Shown one piece after another: positions 1 through 6,309 of a stretch of DNA of 12,036 nucleotides. Source of the DNA: an uncultured Gemmataceae bacterium (GTDB taxonomy: Bacteria; Planctomycetota; Planctomycetia; Gemmatales; Gemmataceae); the NCBI GenBank assembly GCA_937922175.1, contig CAKZUU010000426.1, forward strand, positions 1 to 12,036, written 5' to 3'. Each line of letters opens with the position of its first letter. Positions within the stretch are counted from its first letter, which is position 1. The position numbers and the translations under genes are program-made. The notes below the pieces were generated by a model. That model saw only the letters and a program-made list of their open reading frames with translations, had not been told where the DNA came from and ran no database searches.

Positions 1-951
1 CAAACCCCGATCGGACTTTATCCGACCCAAGATGGCGCGGCGCACTTTTTACTTCGGCTGGATGGCGGCCCACAGACCTGGGAACGCCTACACGACAAAG
101 CCCATCGCGGAATCGATCTGCTCGGAATGAATCGGCTCGGACCCATCAAACCGACCGCTCTTGTGTTGGCGACGGCCCAACCCAACCGCGAGGACTTACC
201 ACTGATGGTTGCCCACAGCGTCGGTCGAGGCCGAATCCTCGCCTTCGCCGGCGATACGACCTACCTTTGGCGGTCATTCGGTCTGCCCGACTCCGCCGAA
301 GGGATCCAGATCCATCATCGGTTCTGGAAACAGGTGGCGTTGTGGTTGGCTCGTCAGGAAAACGCCCAAGGCAATGTTTGGGCCAAACTTGATTTTCGCC
401 GTATCCCCATCGGGCAGCGGCAAGGTTTCTCCGTCGGGATTCAAGGCAAAAACGGATCGCCGATCGCCGGCGGTGAATTCAAAGTTCGCGTCATCGGTCC
501 CGGTAACCTCGAACAAAAAGTCCCGATTCGCCGGGAGGGAGATATCGATCGCGGTGAATTCTGGCAAACGTTGCAGCCGGGTGAGTACCGTTTGGAAGCA
601 TCCGGCCGGGCTACCGACACCGACGGCAGCCCCATCGAAGGTCAAACGGAAACGAGATTTATCGTGTATGAGGACGAACGAGAACTGCTGCGAACCGCGG
701 CAGATCCTGATTTTCTTCGCAAGCTGGTCGTTGAATCGGGAGGTCCTGACAGGATCTACCAGGTTGACGAATTGCCCGACTTTCTCGAACAACTCCAACA
801 AGCGACGAAAACCAGCGATCCCGTCCGGTCCGAACGGTTGCCGAATTGGCGAACTCCCCGCCTCACGGCATTTCTGCCTCTTTGGCTGATCCTGCTGACC
901 AGCGTATGGGCTGCCGAGTGGACCCTGCGTCGGATGTGGGGCATGCCATGA
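1..951 (+). CDS. Membrane protein, GATase/VWA-type, C-terminal part (5' end outside window)
   Basis: The frame is open from base 1 and gives 316 visible residues ending at TGA 949-951, so the ATG at 127 is internal and the true start lies upstream. The segment around visible residues 66-118 (GRGRILAFAGDTTYLW, then HHRFWKQVALWLAR) resembles the end of the glutamine-amidotransferase-like fold in large planctomycete membrane proteins that often also carry a VWA domain. It is followed by an Ig-like beta-rich stretch (about 130-225), a charged helical stretch, and one hydrophobic helix at about 289-308 followed by a basic tail (LRRMWG). This C-terminal anchor suggests an inner-membrane protein with most of its mass in the periplasm, but the topology is inferred. 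The function of the family is not known to me. It ends 52 bases before the BtuF-like gene on the same strand, so co-transcription is possible. The family assignment is moderately sure and the function unknown. Confidence 0.75.
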   Translation, partial: QTPIGLYPTQDGAAHFLLRLDGGPQTWERLHDKAHRGIDLLGMNRLGPIKPTALVLATAQPNREDLPLMVAHSVGRGRILAFAGDTTYLWRSFGLPDSAEGIQIHHRFWKQVALWLARQENAQGNVWAKLDFRRIPIGQRQGFSVGIQGKNGSPIAGGEFKVRVIGPGNLEQKVPIRREGDIDRGEFWQTLQPGEYRLEASGRATDTDGSPIEGQTETRFIVYEDERELLRTAADPDFLRKLVVESGGPDRIYQVDELPDFLEQLQQATKTSDPVRSERLPNWRTPRLTAFLPLWLILLTSVWAAEWTLRRMWGMP

Positions 952-1003
952 CTCGGCGTCACCAGCCGGAGCCCTCTGACGGATTTGCGGAGAGGCCGTT
1001 TCG

Positions 1004-1912
1004 ATGCGTATCGTGTCGTTGATCTCCGGTGCTACAGAAATCATTTGTTCCCTGGGTCTGGAAGAAAATCTCGTGGGCCGATCTCACGAATGCGACTTCC
1101 CCGAATGGGTCAAAGATCTCCCTGTCTGCACCGAACCGCGATTCATCGCTCATGCCTCCAACACCTCGGTCGAATCCATTGGGCAGCAGGCGTTGCAGGA
1201 ATCCGTGTCGCTGCATCGGATTATTGGCCATCGTTTGCGAGAATTGACGCCTGATTTGATCGTGACACAACCACCAGGCGGTGTTTGTGGCCTTACACGG
1301 CACGACGTCGAGCAAGCCCTGTCGCGATGCTTTCCCCACCAACCTCGCGTGGTGGCACTGCAACCCAAGCGACTGGACGATGTGTGGTCGGACGTGAGGC
1401 GAATCGCCAGAGCGGCCGGCGTGGAACATCGAGCCGAACAATGTCTCGCGGACTGGCAGTCGCGGATGCAGGCTGTCGCCCAGAGAGCGAATAGCTGGGG
1501 ACGACGGCCGCGAGTCGTCTGTCTTGAGAGCATCACCCCCTTGATCGCTTGTGGAAACTGGATACCGGAACTGGTGGCGTGGGCCGGAGGCGACAACCTG
1601 TTTGGCGACCCGGGAGAGCCCGCAAAGACTCTTCGTTTCGAGGAACTCTGTCAGGCCGATCCCGATGTCCTGGTCGTGATGCCTCGCGGCCTTGGTTTGT
1701 CACGGATCCGGGACGCCATGTCCGCCTTGACGCGCTGGCCCGCCTGGTCACAATTACTTGCTGTCCGACAGGGCCACGTCTGGATCACTGAGGGCAACAC
1801 TTTTTTCAATCGCCCCGGGCCAAGGCTGGTCGAATCACTCGAAATGCTGGCCGAAGCGATCAACCCGGCCGCATTCGCGTTTGGCCACCACACTCTCGAG
1901 AATTTCGCTTGA
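1004..1912 (+). CDS. BtuF-like cobalamin-binding protein (periplasmic-binding-protein fold), no signal peptide
   Basis: A 302-residue protein of the type III substrate-binding fold (PF01497 family). Residues 1-33 (MRIVSLISGATEIICSLGL, then VGRSHECDFP) match the opening of stand-alone proteins usually annotated as cobalamin-binding protein. Other family landmarks are LTPDLIVTQ at 81-89, the segment IACGNWIPELVAWAGG at 181-196, and NRPGPRLVESLE at 269-280. The start is supported by GGAGAGG at 989-995, eight bases before the ATG. The N terminus runs straight into the first beta strand with no signal peptide or lipobox, so the protein is probably cytoplasmic unless exported another way. It therefore need not serve as a classical BtuF for a BtuCD transporter, and none is present here. 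A role in corrinoid or metal-chelate binding is inferred from family membership only. It may be co-transcribed with the preceding gene (52-base gap). Confidence 0.82.
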   Translation: MRIVSLISGATEIICSLGLEENLVGRSHECDFPEWVKDLPVCTEPRFIAHASNTSVESIGQQALQESVSLHRIIGHRLRELTPDLIVTQPPGGVCGLTRHDVEQALSRCFPHQPRVVALQPKRLDDVWSDVRRIARAAGVEHRAEQCLADWQSRMQAVAQRANSWGRRPRVVCLESITPLIACGNWIPELVAWAGGDNLFGDPGEPAKTLRFEELCQADPDVLVVMPRGLGLSRIRDAMSALTRWPAWSQLLAVRQGHVWITEGNTFFNRPGPRLVESLEMLAEAINPAAFAFGHHTLENFA

Positions 1913-1927
1913 ACCGTCGGCCCCCAT

Positions 1928-1944
1928 CCCGCGGCACCCGTGGG
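1928..1944. terminator. Short hairpin between convergent genes, possible terminator
   Basis: CCCGCGG (1928-1934), a CAC loop, then CCGTGGG (1938-1944) can form a seven-pair stem with one G-U wobble on plus-strand RNA. It lies in the 34-base gap between the stops of the BtuF-like gene and the convergent membrane-protein gene. No T-tract follows, so termination is inferred from position and structure only. Confidence 0.3.
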
Positions 1945-1946
1945 CA

Positions 1947-2861
1947 TCAGGGCATGTGTGCTCCTTCCGTGTCGGGCGGGGAGAGACGAAGCAGGTGATT
2001 CGGCCGATCCGATCGCATGAACGACCAATCGTTGCCGTAGGGCTGTTCCTCGACGGGATGGAGATAGACCCCGAGATGGCCCCATTTACTTTCGATGAGG
2101 ATCAATCGACCCAAAACCAGCCGCACCACTCCGGTGTGCGTCACGCGGTCTAAGCCATCGCGGAACACGACGAGGTCACCAACGATCGGCTCGCTCACCA
2201 CTCGATACCCGTTATCCTCCAAGATGATGTCAATGTCTTCGCTGTGGAGGTTGTAATGCCCGTTGGTGAAGACCCAGCCGTGACAGTTGCTCAGCCGATC
2301 CGCCGGCGCAATGCGGATCAAGCTCATCTCATGCAACTTGGAGTACCATTGCTCGTGCCGGCGGAGTTCTTCCGCATCGGCATCGTCGCTGGGGGGAAAG
2401 CCGAGCAAGCGGACCGATCGGCCTCGGTCCGTATAGGCCGGATCGGGCAAATCCGTCCCCTCGATCGCAGTGAAAGGCGGCAAGAGGTCGCTGGGATTGA
2501 GCGCCGGTGTCAGTGTTCGCTCCACCACATGGGCGATCCAACCACCGGCAGCGAGCAAACTTCCCGCCGTGAGAGCCGCCACCACCACCGGTCGGGCCAG
2601 CATGAACTGCACGACACGCTGCCGAGTGCCATCGGGAATCAGCGAGACCGCATACAACAGGCTCACAGCCGTCGCCAGCCCCGGAATCAGAGCAGGCCAT
2701 TTCAGCAACCAGGCCGTCGTTCCCGATACTGTCACTGTCACGACACTCAGGACGATGCCGACCCGGGTCCACGTCAAGCTGCGGCAAACTCCCAGCAAGG
2801 GAGCCACGAGACCGAGAATTCCCAGGGCGAACAAGTCCGAGGGCATGAACAGGTCGAGCAT
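1947..2861 (-). CDS. Four-helix membrane protein with C-terminal NlpC/P60-like domain
   Basis: A 304-residue protein. Residues 1-115 contain about four hydrophobic helices (roughly 8-25, 34-53, 58-76, 92-113), and residues 116-304 form a soluble domain. That domain holds a Cys-His site (SNCHGW, C193), the segment VGDLVVF at 227-233, HTGVV at 242-246 (H242) and ESKWG at 257-261. A nucleophilic Cys, a GDLVxF strand, then a His about 50 residues later is the order seen in NlpC/P60 or CHAP cysteine peptidases and amidases. Arginines lie in the first and third loops, so by the positive-inside rule both termini would face the periplasm, putting the domain where peptidoglycan is. Cell-wall or peptide hydrolysis is an inference and I cannot name the family. 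AGGGAG (2880-2875) lies 13 bases before the ATG, a rather long spacing; an in-frame ATG at 2846 is an alternative start. The gene is convergent with the BtuF-like gene and divergent from the cytochrome gene. Confidence 0.75.
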   Translation of the reverse strand: MLDLFMPSDLFALGILGLVAPLLGVCRSLTWTRVGIVLSVVTVTVSGTTAWLLKWPALIPGLATAVSLLYAVSLIPDGTRQRVVQFMLARPVVVAALTAGSLLAAGGWIAHVVERTLTPALNPSDLLPPFTAIEGTDLPDPAYTDRGRSVRLLGFPPSDDADAEELRRHEQWYSKLHEMSLIRIAPADRLSNCHGWVFTNGHYNLHSEDIDIILEDNGYRVVSEPIVGDLVVFRDGLDRVTHTGVVRLVLGRLILIESKWGHLGVYLHPVEEQPYGNDWSFMRSDRPNHLLRLSPPDTEGAHMP

Positions 2862-2915
2862 GTCCGAGTCGGTTCTCCCTGTGTTTCACTGCAATCCCAT
2901 CATAAATCTCAACAG

Positions 2916-2942
2916 TGAGAGCGCGATGAGGTTTTGCTCTCA
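2916..2942. repeat. Inverted repeat TGAGAGC/GCTCTCA followed by T-rich stretch
   Basis: TGAGAGC (2916-2922) and GCTCTCA (2936-2942) are perfect inverted arms with a 13-base loop, followed on the plus strand by TTTTGTTTTC. This resembles a plus-strand intrinsic terminator, but no plus-strand gene ends just upstream. It may instead be a regulator site or a 5' leader hairpin of the minus-strand gene starting at 2861. Confidence 0.3.
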
Positions 2943-3059
2943 TTTTGTTTTCATCTCGCTGCGATTGCTGTCCGCGAGACGGTCGATGGCGCTTGGGGAG
3001 CCTCATTAGGCGGCACCACACGCGGCAGAACGTGACCGACCTCGGACGGGGCGAACGGC

Positions 3060-3088
3060 TTGCGAGTCAGGGGGGAGTCAGATAAGAT
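3060..3088 (+). promoter_or_regulatory. Candidate sigma-70-type promoter for the cytochrome gene
   Basis: TTGCGA (3060-3065) and TAAGAT (3083-3088) each match four of six consensus bases and are separated by exactly 17 bases. Transcription would start near 3095, giving a leader of about 33 bases before the ATG at 3128. Both hexamers are imperfect, so this could be chance. Confidence 0.3.
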
Positions 3089-3127
3089 CGTGGGCTGAGA
3101 GAGGTAGGCAACCCGTGGAGACCAACC

Positions 3128-4489
3128 ATGCGACGGCGGACGTTGGAGGAACAACGAAGGTTGTTCGGCTTTGGCATACTCGGCGTCGTTAGTCTGGGGC
3201 TGGTTTGGCATTTCTCGCCGGGGCTGCCAGTGATGTTCGCTCCTTGGGCCAGTGCCTCGACTCGGAAAGCAGGGCTGGAACTCTTCACGCGCGAATGGCA
3301 ACCGAACGACCCGCTGGCTCACGGTGACGGCTTGGGGCCTGTGTACAACGCGAGCTCCTGTGTCGCCTGCCACCATCAAGGCGGAGTCGGGGGAGGCGGA
3401 GGCAATCAGTTCAACGTCATCAATTTTGCGGTGACCCCGAATGAACGAGACCGAGAGATGGTCAGCGGAACGATCCACTCGCAGGCGGTCTCCAAAGATT
3501 TCCAGGAGTCTTTCGACCTGGTTCGCAAGAAATATCCGATCATCAAAGGTGGCCAACGAATTGTCGATCATTGCTCCGTCGTGGTGGCGGACGTAGATCC
3601 TCTGGCCACGGAGTCGATTCAAACCACTGCCCTCTGGGGATCTGGCTGGATCGATCGGATTTCGGAGAAGGCGATCTTGCAGAACCGCCGGCAAAATCTG
3701 CTGTCAGGAATCTTCGATGAGTTGCGGGCAAAGTTCAACGAACTACCGGTCGGTCGAGTTCGTCGGTTACCCGGTGGAAAAGTGGGGCGATTCGGCTGGA
3801 AAGCACAGTTTGCGACCCTCGAGGAATTTGTGGCTGCCGCATGCGGCAACGAACTGGGACTGGGCACACCTTACTCCAGGCAAGCGCCGCCTTTGGGCAA
3901 ACCCGACTACCCGGAGGTGAAGCCCGACCTCGATCGGAAACAATTTCGGCAGCTCGTCGCGTTTGTCGAGACACTCCCACGCCCCATCGAAGTGATTTCC
4001 GACTCGTCGGAGGAGCGAGACCGCGTGGAGCAAGGGAGAGTGCTGTTTCAACAAGTGGGTTGTGCGATCTGCCATGTTCCCGATTTGGGCGGAGTCAAGG
4101 GGATCTATAGCGACCTGTTGTTGCATCGAATCACGGACCCCACGCCCGGCAGAGGGGGGAGCGGCTATGGCCGACCGACGCCGCCACCGGACATCTCGAT
4201 CCCGGATGACGAGCCTCTTCCGGATGAATGGCGAACGCCGCCGCTATGGGGTGTTGCCGATTCGGCCCCCTACATGCACGACGGAGGCGCCCCGACCTTA
4301 GAGGGGGCGATTCTGCGACATGGGGGAGCCGCCAAACCATCACGCGATGCGTATCGGCAATTGAGCCACCCGCAAAGGCAGGCGATGTTGGCATTCCTGG
4401 GAAGTCTTAAAGCTCCCCCCGATGCCATCCCCGTCGCTGTAGCGGAAGAACGTCCGCCGAGTCGATCCGGATCGCTGGCGACTCGCTGA
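3128..4489 (+). CDS. Di-heme c-type cytochrome, DUF1111/thiol-oxidoreductase (DHOR) type
   Basis: A 453-residue protein with two heme c attachment sites: CVACH at 78-82 and CAICH at 312-316. A hydrophobic N-terminal segment (about 13-35) after a basic stretch acts as a signal anchor or signal peptide, which places the protein in the periplasm, as heme c attachment requires. The C-terminal segment at 372-401 (PLWGVADSAPYMHDGG, then TLEGAILRHGG) is a hallmark of the DUF1111 di-heme oxidoreductase family, related at a distance to MauG and di-heme peroxidases. Family members are presumed to move electrons in oxidation of an unknown substrate, and nothing here identifies it. A glycine-rich run follows the first heme site. 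TGGAG at 3116-3120 lies seven bases before the ATG. The gene is followed after 34 bases by the rmlB-like gene on the same strand, with no evident functional link. Family assignment is firm and substrate unknown. Confidence 0.88.
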   Translation: MRRRTLEEQRRLFGFGILGVVSLGLVWHFSPGLPVMFAPWASASTRKAGLELFTREWQPNDPLAHGDGLGPVYNASSCVACHHQGGVGGGGGNQFNVINFAVTPNERDREMVSGTIHSQAVSKDFQESFDLVRKKYPIIKGGQRIVDHCSVVVADVDPLATESIQTTALWGSGWIDRISEKAILQNRRQNLLSGIFDELRAKFNELPVGRVRRLPGGKVGRFGWKAQFATLEEFVAAACGNELGLGTPYSRQAPPLGKPDYPEVKPDLDRKQFRQLVAFVETLPRPIEVISDSSEERDRVEQGRVLFQQVGCAICHVPDLGGVKGIYSDLLLHRITDPTPGRGGSGYGRPTPPPDISIPDDEPLPDEWRTPPLWGVADSAPYMHDGGAPTLEGAILRHGGAAKPSRDAYRQLSHPQRQAMLAFLGSLKAPPDAIPVAVAEERPPSRSGSLATR

Positions 4490-4523
4490 ACAGTTTTCCA
4501 TTGCGGAGAGATTCAGGAAGGCC

Positions 4524-5534
4524 ATGTTTCCGCTTCTAGTCACCGGCGGCTGTGGTTTTATTGGCAGCAACTACATCCGCTATGTGTTGGAGAACGACCC
4601 GAACCTCTGTGTCATCAACCTCGACGCTCTGACCTACGCGGGGAACCTCGCAAACTTAGCGGATCTCGAAGGGCACCCGCGGCTGCGGTTTGTTAAAGGA
4701 GACATCGCCAATCCTCAAGACGTTCGTCAGGCGATCGGTCGTGGCGTCAGCGGGATCGTAAATTTTGCGGCCGAAAGTCATGTCGATCGCAGCATCATGG
4801 ATTCGGGGCCGTTCATCCGCACCAATGTCGTCGGTACCCAAGTGCTTCTGGATGCCGCCCGTGAATTTCGCGTCCCTCTGTTTATCCAAGTTTCGACAGA
4901 CGAGGTGTATGGCAGCTTGGGACCCACCGGACTGTTCACGGAAAAGACGCCACTGGCTCCCAAGAGTCCCTATTCCGCGAGCAAGGCCGCTGCCGATTTG
5001 CTTGTGCTGGCGTATCAGCACACCTTTGGTCTGCCTGCGATGATCACTCGCTGCTCGAACAATTATGGCCCGTACCAATTTCCGGAAAAACTCATCCCAC
5101 TGTTTATTACCCGTCTCCTCCAGAATCAGAAAGTGCCCGTTTACGGAGACGGACAGCAGGTTCGCGATTGGATCTACGTTCGTGATCACTGCGCCGGAAT
5201 CGAGGCTGTGCGCCAACGGGGTCGGGTCGGCGAAGTCTACAACTTCGGCGGGAAGTGCGAAAAAACCAACCTCGAAATGACGCATCTCCTGTTGGATCTG
5301 CTCGGCAAACCGAAGAGCTTGATTGAGCACGTTCAAGATCGTCCGGGTCACGATCGACGTTACGCGATCGATTGCAGCAAGGCCGAACGGGAATTGGGTT
5401 GGACCCCGAAAGTTTCACTCGATGTCGGCCTGAAGCAAACCATCGAGTGGTATCAGACCAATCGGAGTTGGGTCGCGACCGTTCAATCGGGTGAGTATCG
5501 GTCGTACTACGAGAAGCAGTACGGTCGGATCTGA
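4524..5534 (+). CDS. rfbB: dTDP-glucose 4,6-dehydratase
   Basis: A 336-residue extended short-chain dehydrogenase of the RmlB/RfbB type, of usual length. It converts dTDP-glucose to dTDP-4-keto-6-deoxyglucose in the cytoplasm, the second step towards dTDP-rhamnose and other deoxysugars of surface polysaccharides. The NAD-binding motif TGGCGFIG is at 7-14, the catalytic STDEVYG segment at 124-130 with the Thr-Asp-Glu triad, and YxxxK at 150-154 (SPYSASK). SNNYGPYQFPEKLIPL (178-193), GDGQQVRDWIYVRDH (208-222) and DRPGHDRRYAID (272-283) are typical substrate-side motifs. AGGAAGG at 4515-4521 is only two bases from the ATG and GGAG at 4505-4508 is 15 away, so the ribosome-binding site is not ideal, but the fold begins right after this Met. 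RmlA, RmlC and RmlD are not in the window. Some related nucleotide-sugar dehydratases share these motifs, but the TDE triad and DRPGHDRRY segment favour RmlB. Confidence 0.93.
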   Translation: MFPLLVTGGCGFIGSNYIRYVLENDPNLCVINLDALTYAGNLANLADLEGHPRLRFVKGDIANPQDVRQAIGRGVSGIVNFAAESHVDRSIMDSGPFIRTNVVGTQVLLDAAREFRVPLFIQVSTDEVYGSLGPTGLFTEKTPLAPKSPYSASKAAADLLVLAYQHTFGLPAMITRCSNNYGPYQFPEKLIPLFITRLLQNQKVPVYGDGQQVRDWIYVRDHCAGIEAVRQRGRVGEVYNFGGKCEKTNLEMTHLLLDLLGKPKSLIEHVQDRPGHDRRYAIDCSKAERELGWTPKVSLDVGLKQTIEWYQTNRSWVATVQSGEYRSYYEKQYGRI

Positions 5535-5539
5535 GGAGG

Positions 5540-5567
5540 GCGCGGCGTCCCTCTCACGTCGCCGCGC
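5540..5567. terminator. GC-rich hairpin between convergent rfbB and PEP-CTERM genes
   Basis: GCGCGGCG (5540-5547) and CGCCGCGC (5560-5567) form a perfect eight-pair stem with a 12-base loop, wholly inside the 51-base gap between two convergent stop codons. There is no T-tract on either side. The position suggests a shared terminator or RNA-stabilising hairpin. Confidence 0.45.
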
Positions 5568-5585
5568 GTCCTGCCTGCACCACCT

Positions 5586-5900
5586 TCAACGGGCACGTCG
5601 TCTTCGCCACGCCATTCCGGCGAGAGCAGCCGCCCCGATCATGCCCGACACGAGCGTTGTCGGTTCCGGTACGTTATTGGGTCGGGATGGCGGACACACG
5701 CAGTTGCAGGGCGGATCGATCGGCGGATCGACCGTGGGAGGCGGCACCGGGACGATCGGGTCCGGATCACCTGTGATCCCCCCGTTCGGATAGAAGAAAG
5801 GCGGCGGGAACAAGGCGTAGGCTGGTGCCGCCGCGAGCCACAGTGACATGACGCCCATCAGCGCTGCGACGCTGAGCGTTTGGAAATACGTCCGTTTCAT
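5586..5900 (-). CDS. Small PEP-CTERM sorting-domain protein
   Basis: A 104-residue secreted protein. Residues 1-29 are a signal peptide (basic MKR, hydrophobic core, AYA cleavage site). Residues 30-76 are a proline-rich segment with a CNCVC cysteine cluster at 65-69. The end is a complete PEP-CTERM signal: VPEP at 77-80, a hydrophobic helix (about 82-97) and a basic tail RRRRAR. In families with this tag an exosortase removes the C-terminal helix and sorts the protein to the envelope or outside; that enzyme is not in the window. The mature body would be only about 50 residues, far smaller than usual PEP-CTERM proteins, and no catalytic or adhesion domain fits in it. The start at 5900 is chosen over the upstream ATG at 6008 because AGAAGGG lies seven bases before it and the signal peptide begins there. 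It is convergent with rfbB and divergent from the BBP7 gene. Confidence 0.85.
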   Translation of the reverse strand: MKRTYFQTLSVAALMGVMSLWLAAAPAYALFPPPFFYPNGGITGDPDPIVPVPPPTVDPPIDPPCNCVCPPSRPNNVPEPTTLVSGMIGAAALAGMAWRRRRAR

Positions 5901-5902
5901 GG

Positions 5903-5915
5903 CAGAACCCTTCTG
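5903..5915 (-). promoter_or_regulatory. Ribosome-binding site inside a small inverted repeat
   Basis: On the minus strand CAGAA-GGG-TTCTG forms a perfect five-base inverted repeat that contains the AGAAGGG ribosome-binding site of the PEP-CTERM gene, ending two bases before its ATG. In RNA the stem could mask the site. The stem is short, so the effect is uncertain. Confidence 0.4.
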
Positions 5916-6296
5916 AACTTCCTGTTCCCGGGGCAGGAGTGAAGCTTGAGGCGAGGGCGGGAATTCGGTCAGCGATCGATCGAGACGCTGGCTTCGCCAT
6001 GCGTCCATGACCGAACCTCGGCAACAATTATCGACGAGGGAAGAGCGGAGGAATCGCCAGAAACAAGCGAGAGGACGATGGCGCCGGCAATGCAGGTAAG
6101 GTTAGAAGGATAGGAGCTTTGGTAGGGGAAAATCCGAGAACAGCGACCATGAAGTTTGTTTCCGTGAGGCTTTCTTTGAGGGAGGGTTATGAAACGACCC
6201 GTGCTTCGCCGAATTGGAAACTGATCGCGTTGTTTGGCGGATATATCTCGCCGTTCGTGGTATCGGCAGGAAGCCGACCCGCCGTGCGACGACACC

Positions 6297-6303
6297 AGGA
6301 GGG
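6297..6303 (+). promoter_or_regulatory. Strong ribosome-binding site deciding the BBP7 start
   Basis: AGGAGGG lies six bases before the ATG at 6310 and three before the ATG at 6307. It rules out the TTG at 6214 as the start: residues encoded between 6214 and 6306 are rich in Arg and Trp and do not look like a signal peptide, whereas the sequence from 6310 does. Confidence 0.7.
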
Positions 6304-6309
6304 TGGATG

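Larger units (their letters stand above)
2862..3127. other. Divergent intergenic region
   Basis: A 266-base gap between the starts of the NlpC/P60-like gene (-) and the cytochrome gene (+). Reading frames crossing it lack ribosome-binding sites or recognisable protein features and run antisense into the flanking genes. It holds a candidate promoter (3060-3088) and a seven-base inverted repeat (2916-2942), both listed separately. I see no RNA gene. Confidence 0.5.
5901..6309. other. Divergent intergenic region between PEP-CTERM and BBP7 genes
   Basis: A 409-base region between two divergent envelope-protein genes. No convincing gene lies in it. It contains a GATAAT hexamer (6032-6027, minus strand) that could be a -10 site for the PEP-CTERM gene but has no good -35 partner. 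It also contains two small plus-strand reading frames ahead of the BBP7 gene: 6189-6224 (11 residues, preceded by GAGGGAGGG) and 6149-6310 (53 residues, no clear ribosome-binding site), the latter ending on the BBP7 start. I cannot place the promoters with confidence. Confidence 0.5.

Noticed and set aside
274..1044. 256-codon minus-strand frame opposite the first gene
   Set aside because: The plus strand encodes a coherent fold and membrane anchor through the whole stretch, and the antisense product has no recognisable feature.
2951..3694. 247-codon minus-strand frame opposite the cytochrome gene
   Set aside because: It overlaps the first heme site region and the signal anchor of a clear cytochrome, and its translation is low in hydrophobic structure.
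5491..5793. 100-codon plus-strand frame with a glycine-rich C-terminal part
   Set aside because: It is the antisense image of the proline-rich PEP-CTERM protein, whose signal peptide, PEP motif and tail are complete.
5901..6008. Upstream ATG extending the PEP-CTERM protein to 140 residues
   Set aside because: The extension would put 36 polar residues before the signal peptide, and a good ribosome-binding site lies before the ATG at 5900.
6079..6094. Sigma-54-like TGGC...TGCA with GG-N10-GC spacing upstream of the BBP7 gene
   Set aside because: Only the core dinucleotides match, several consensus bases differ, it lies over 200 bases from the start, and such spacing is common by chance in GC-rich DNA.
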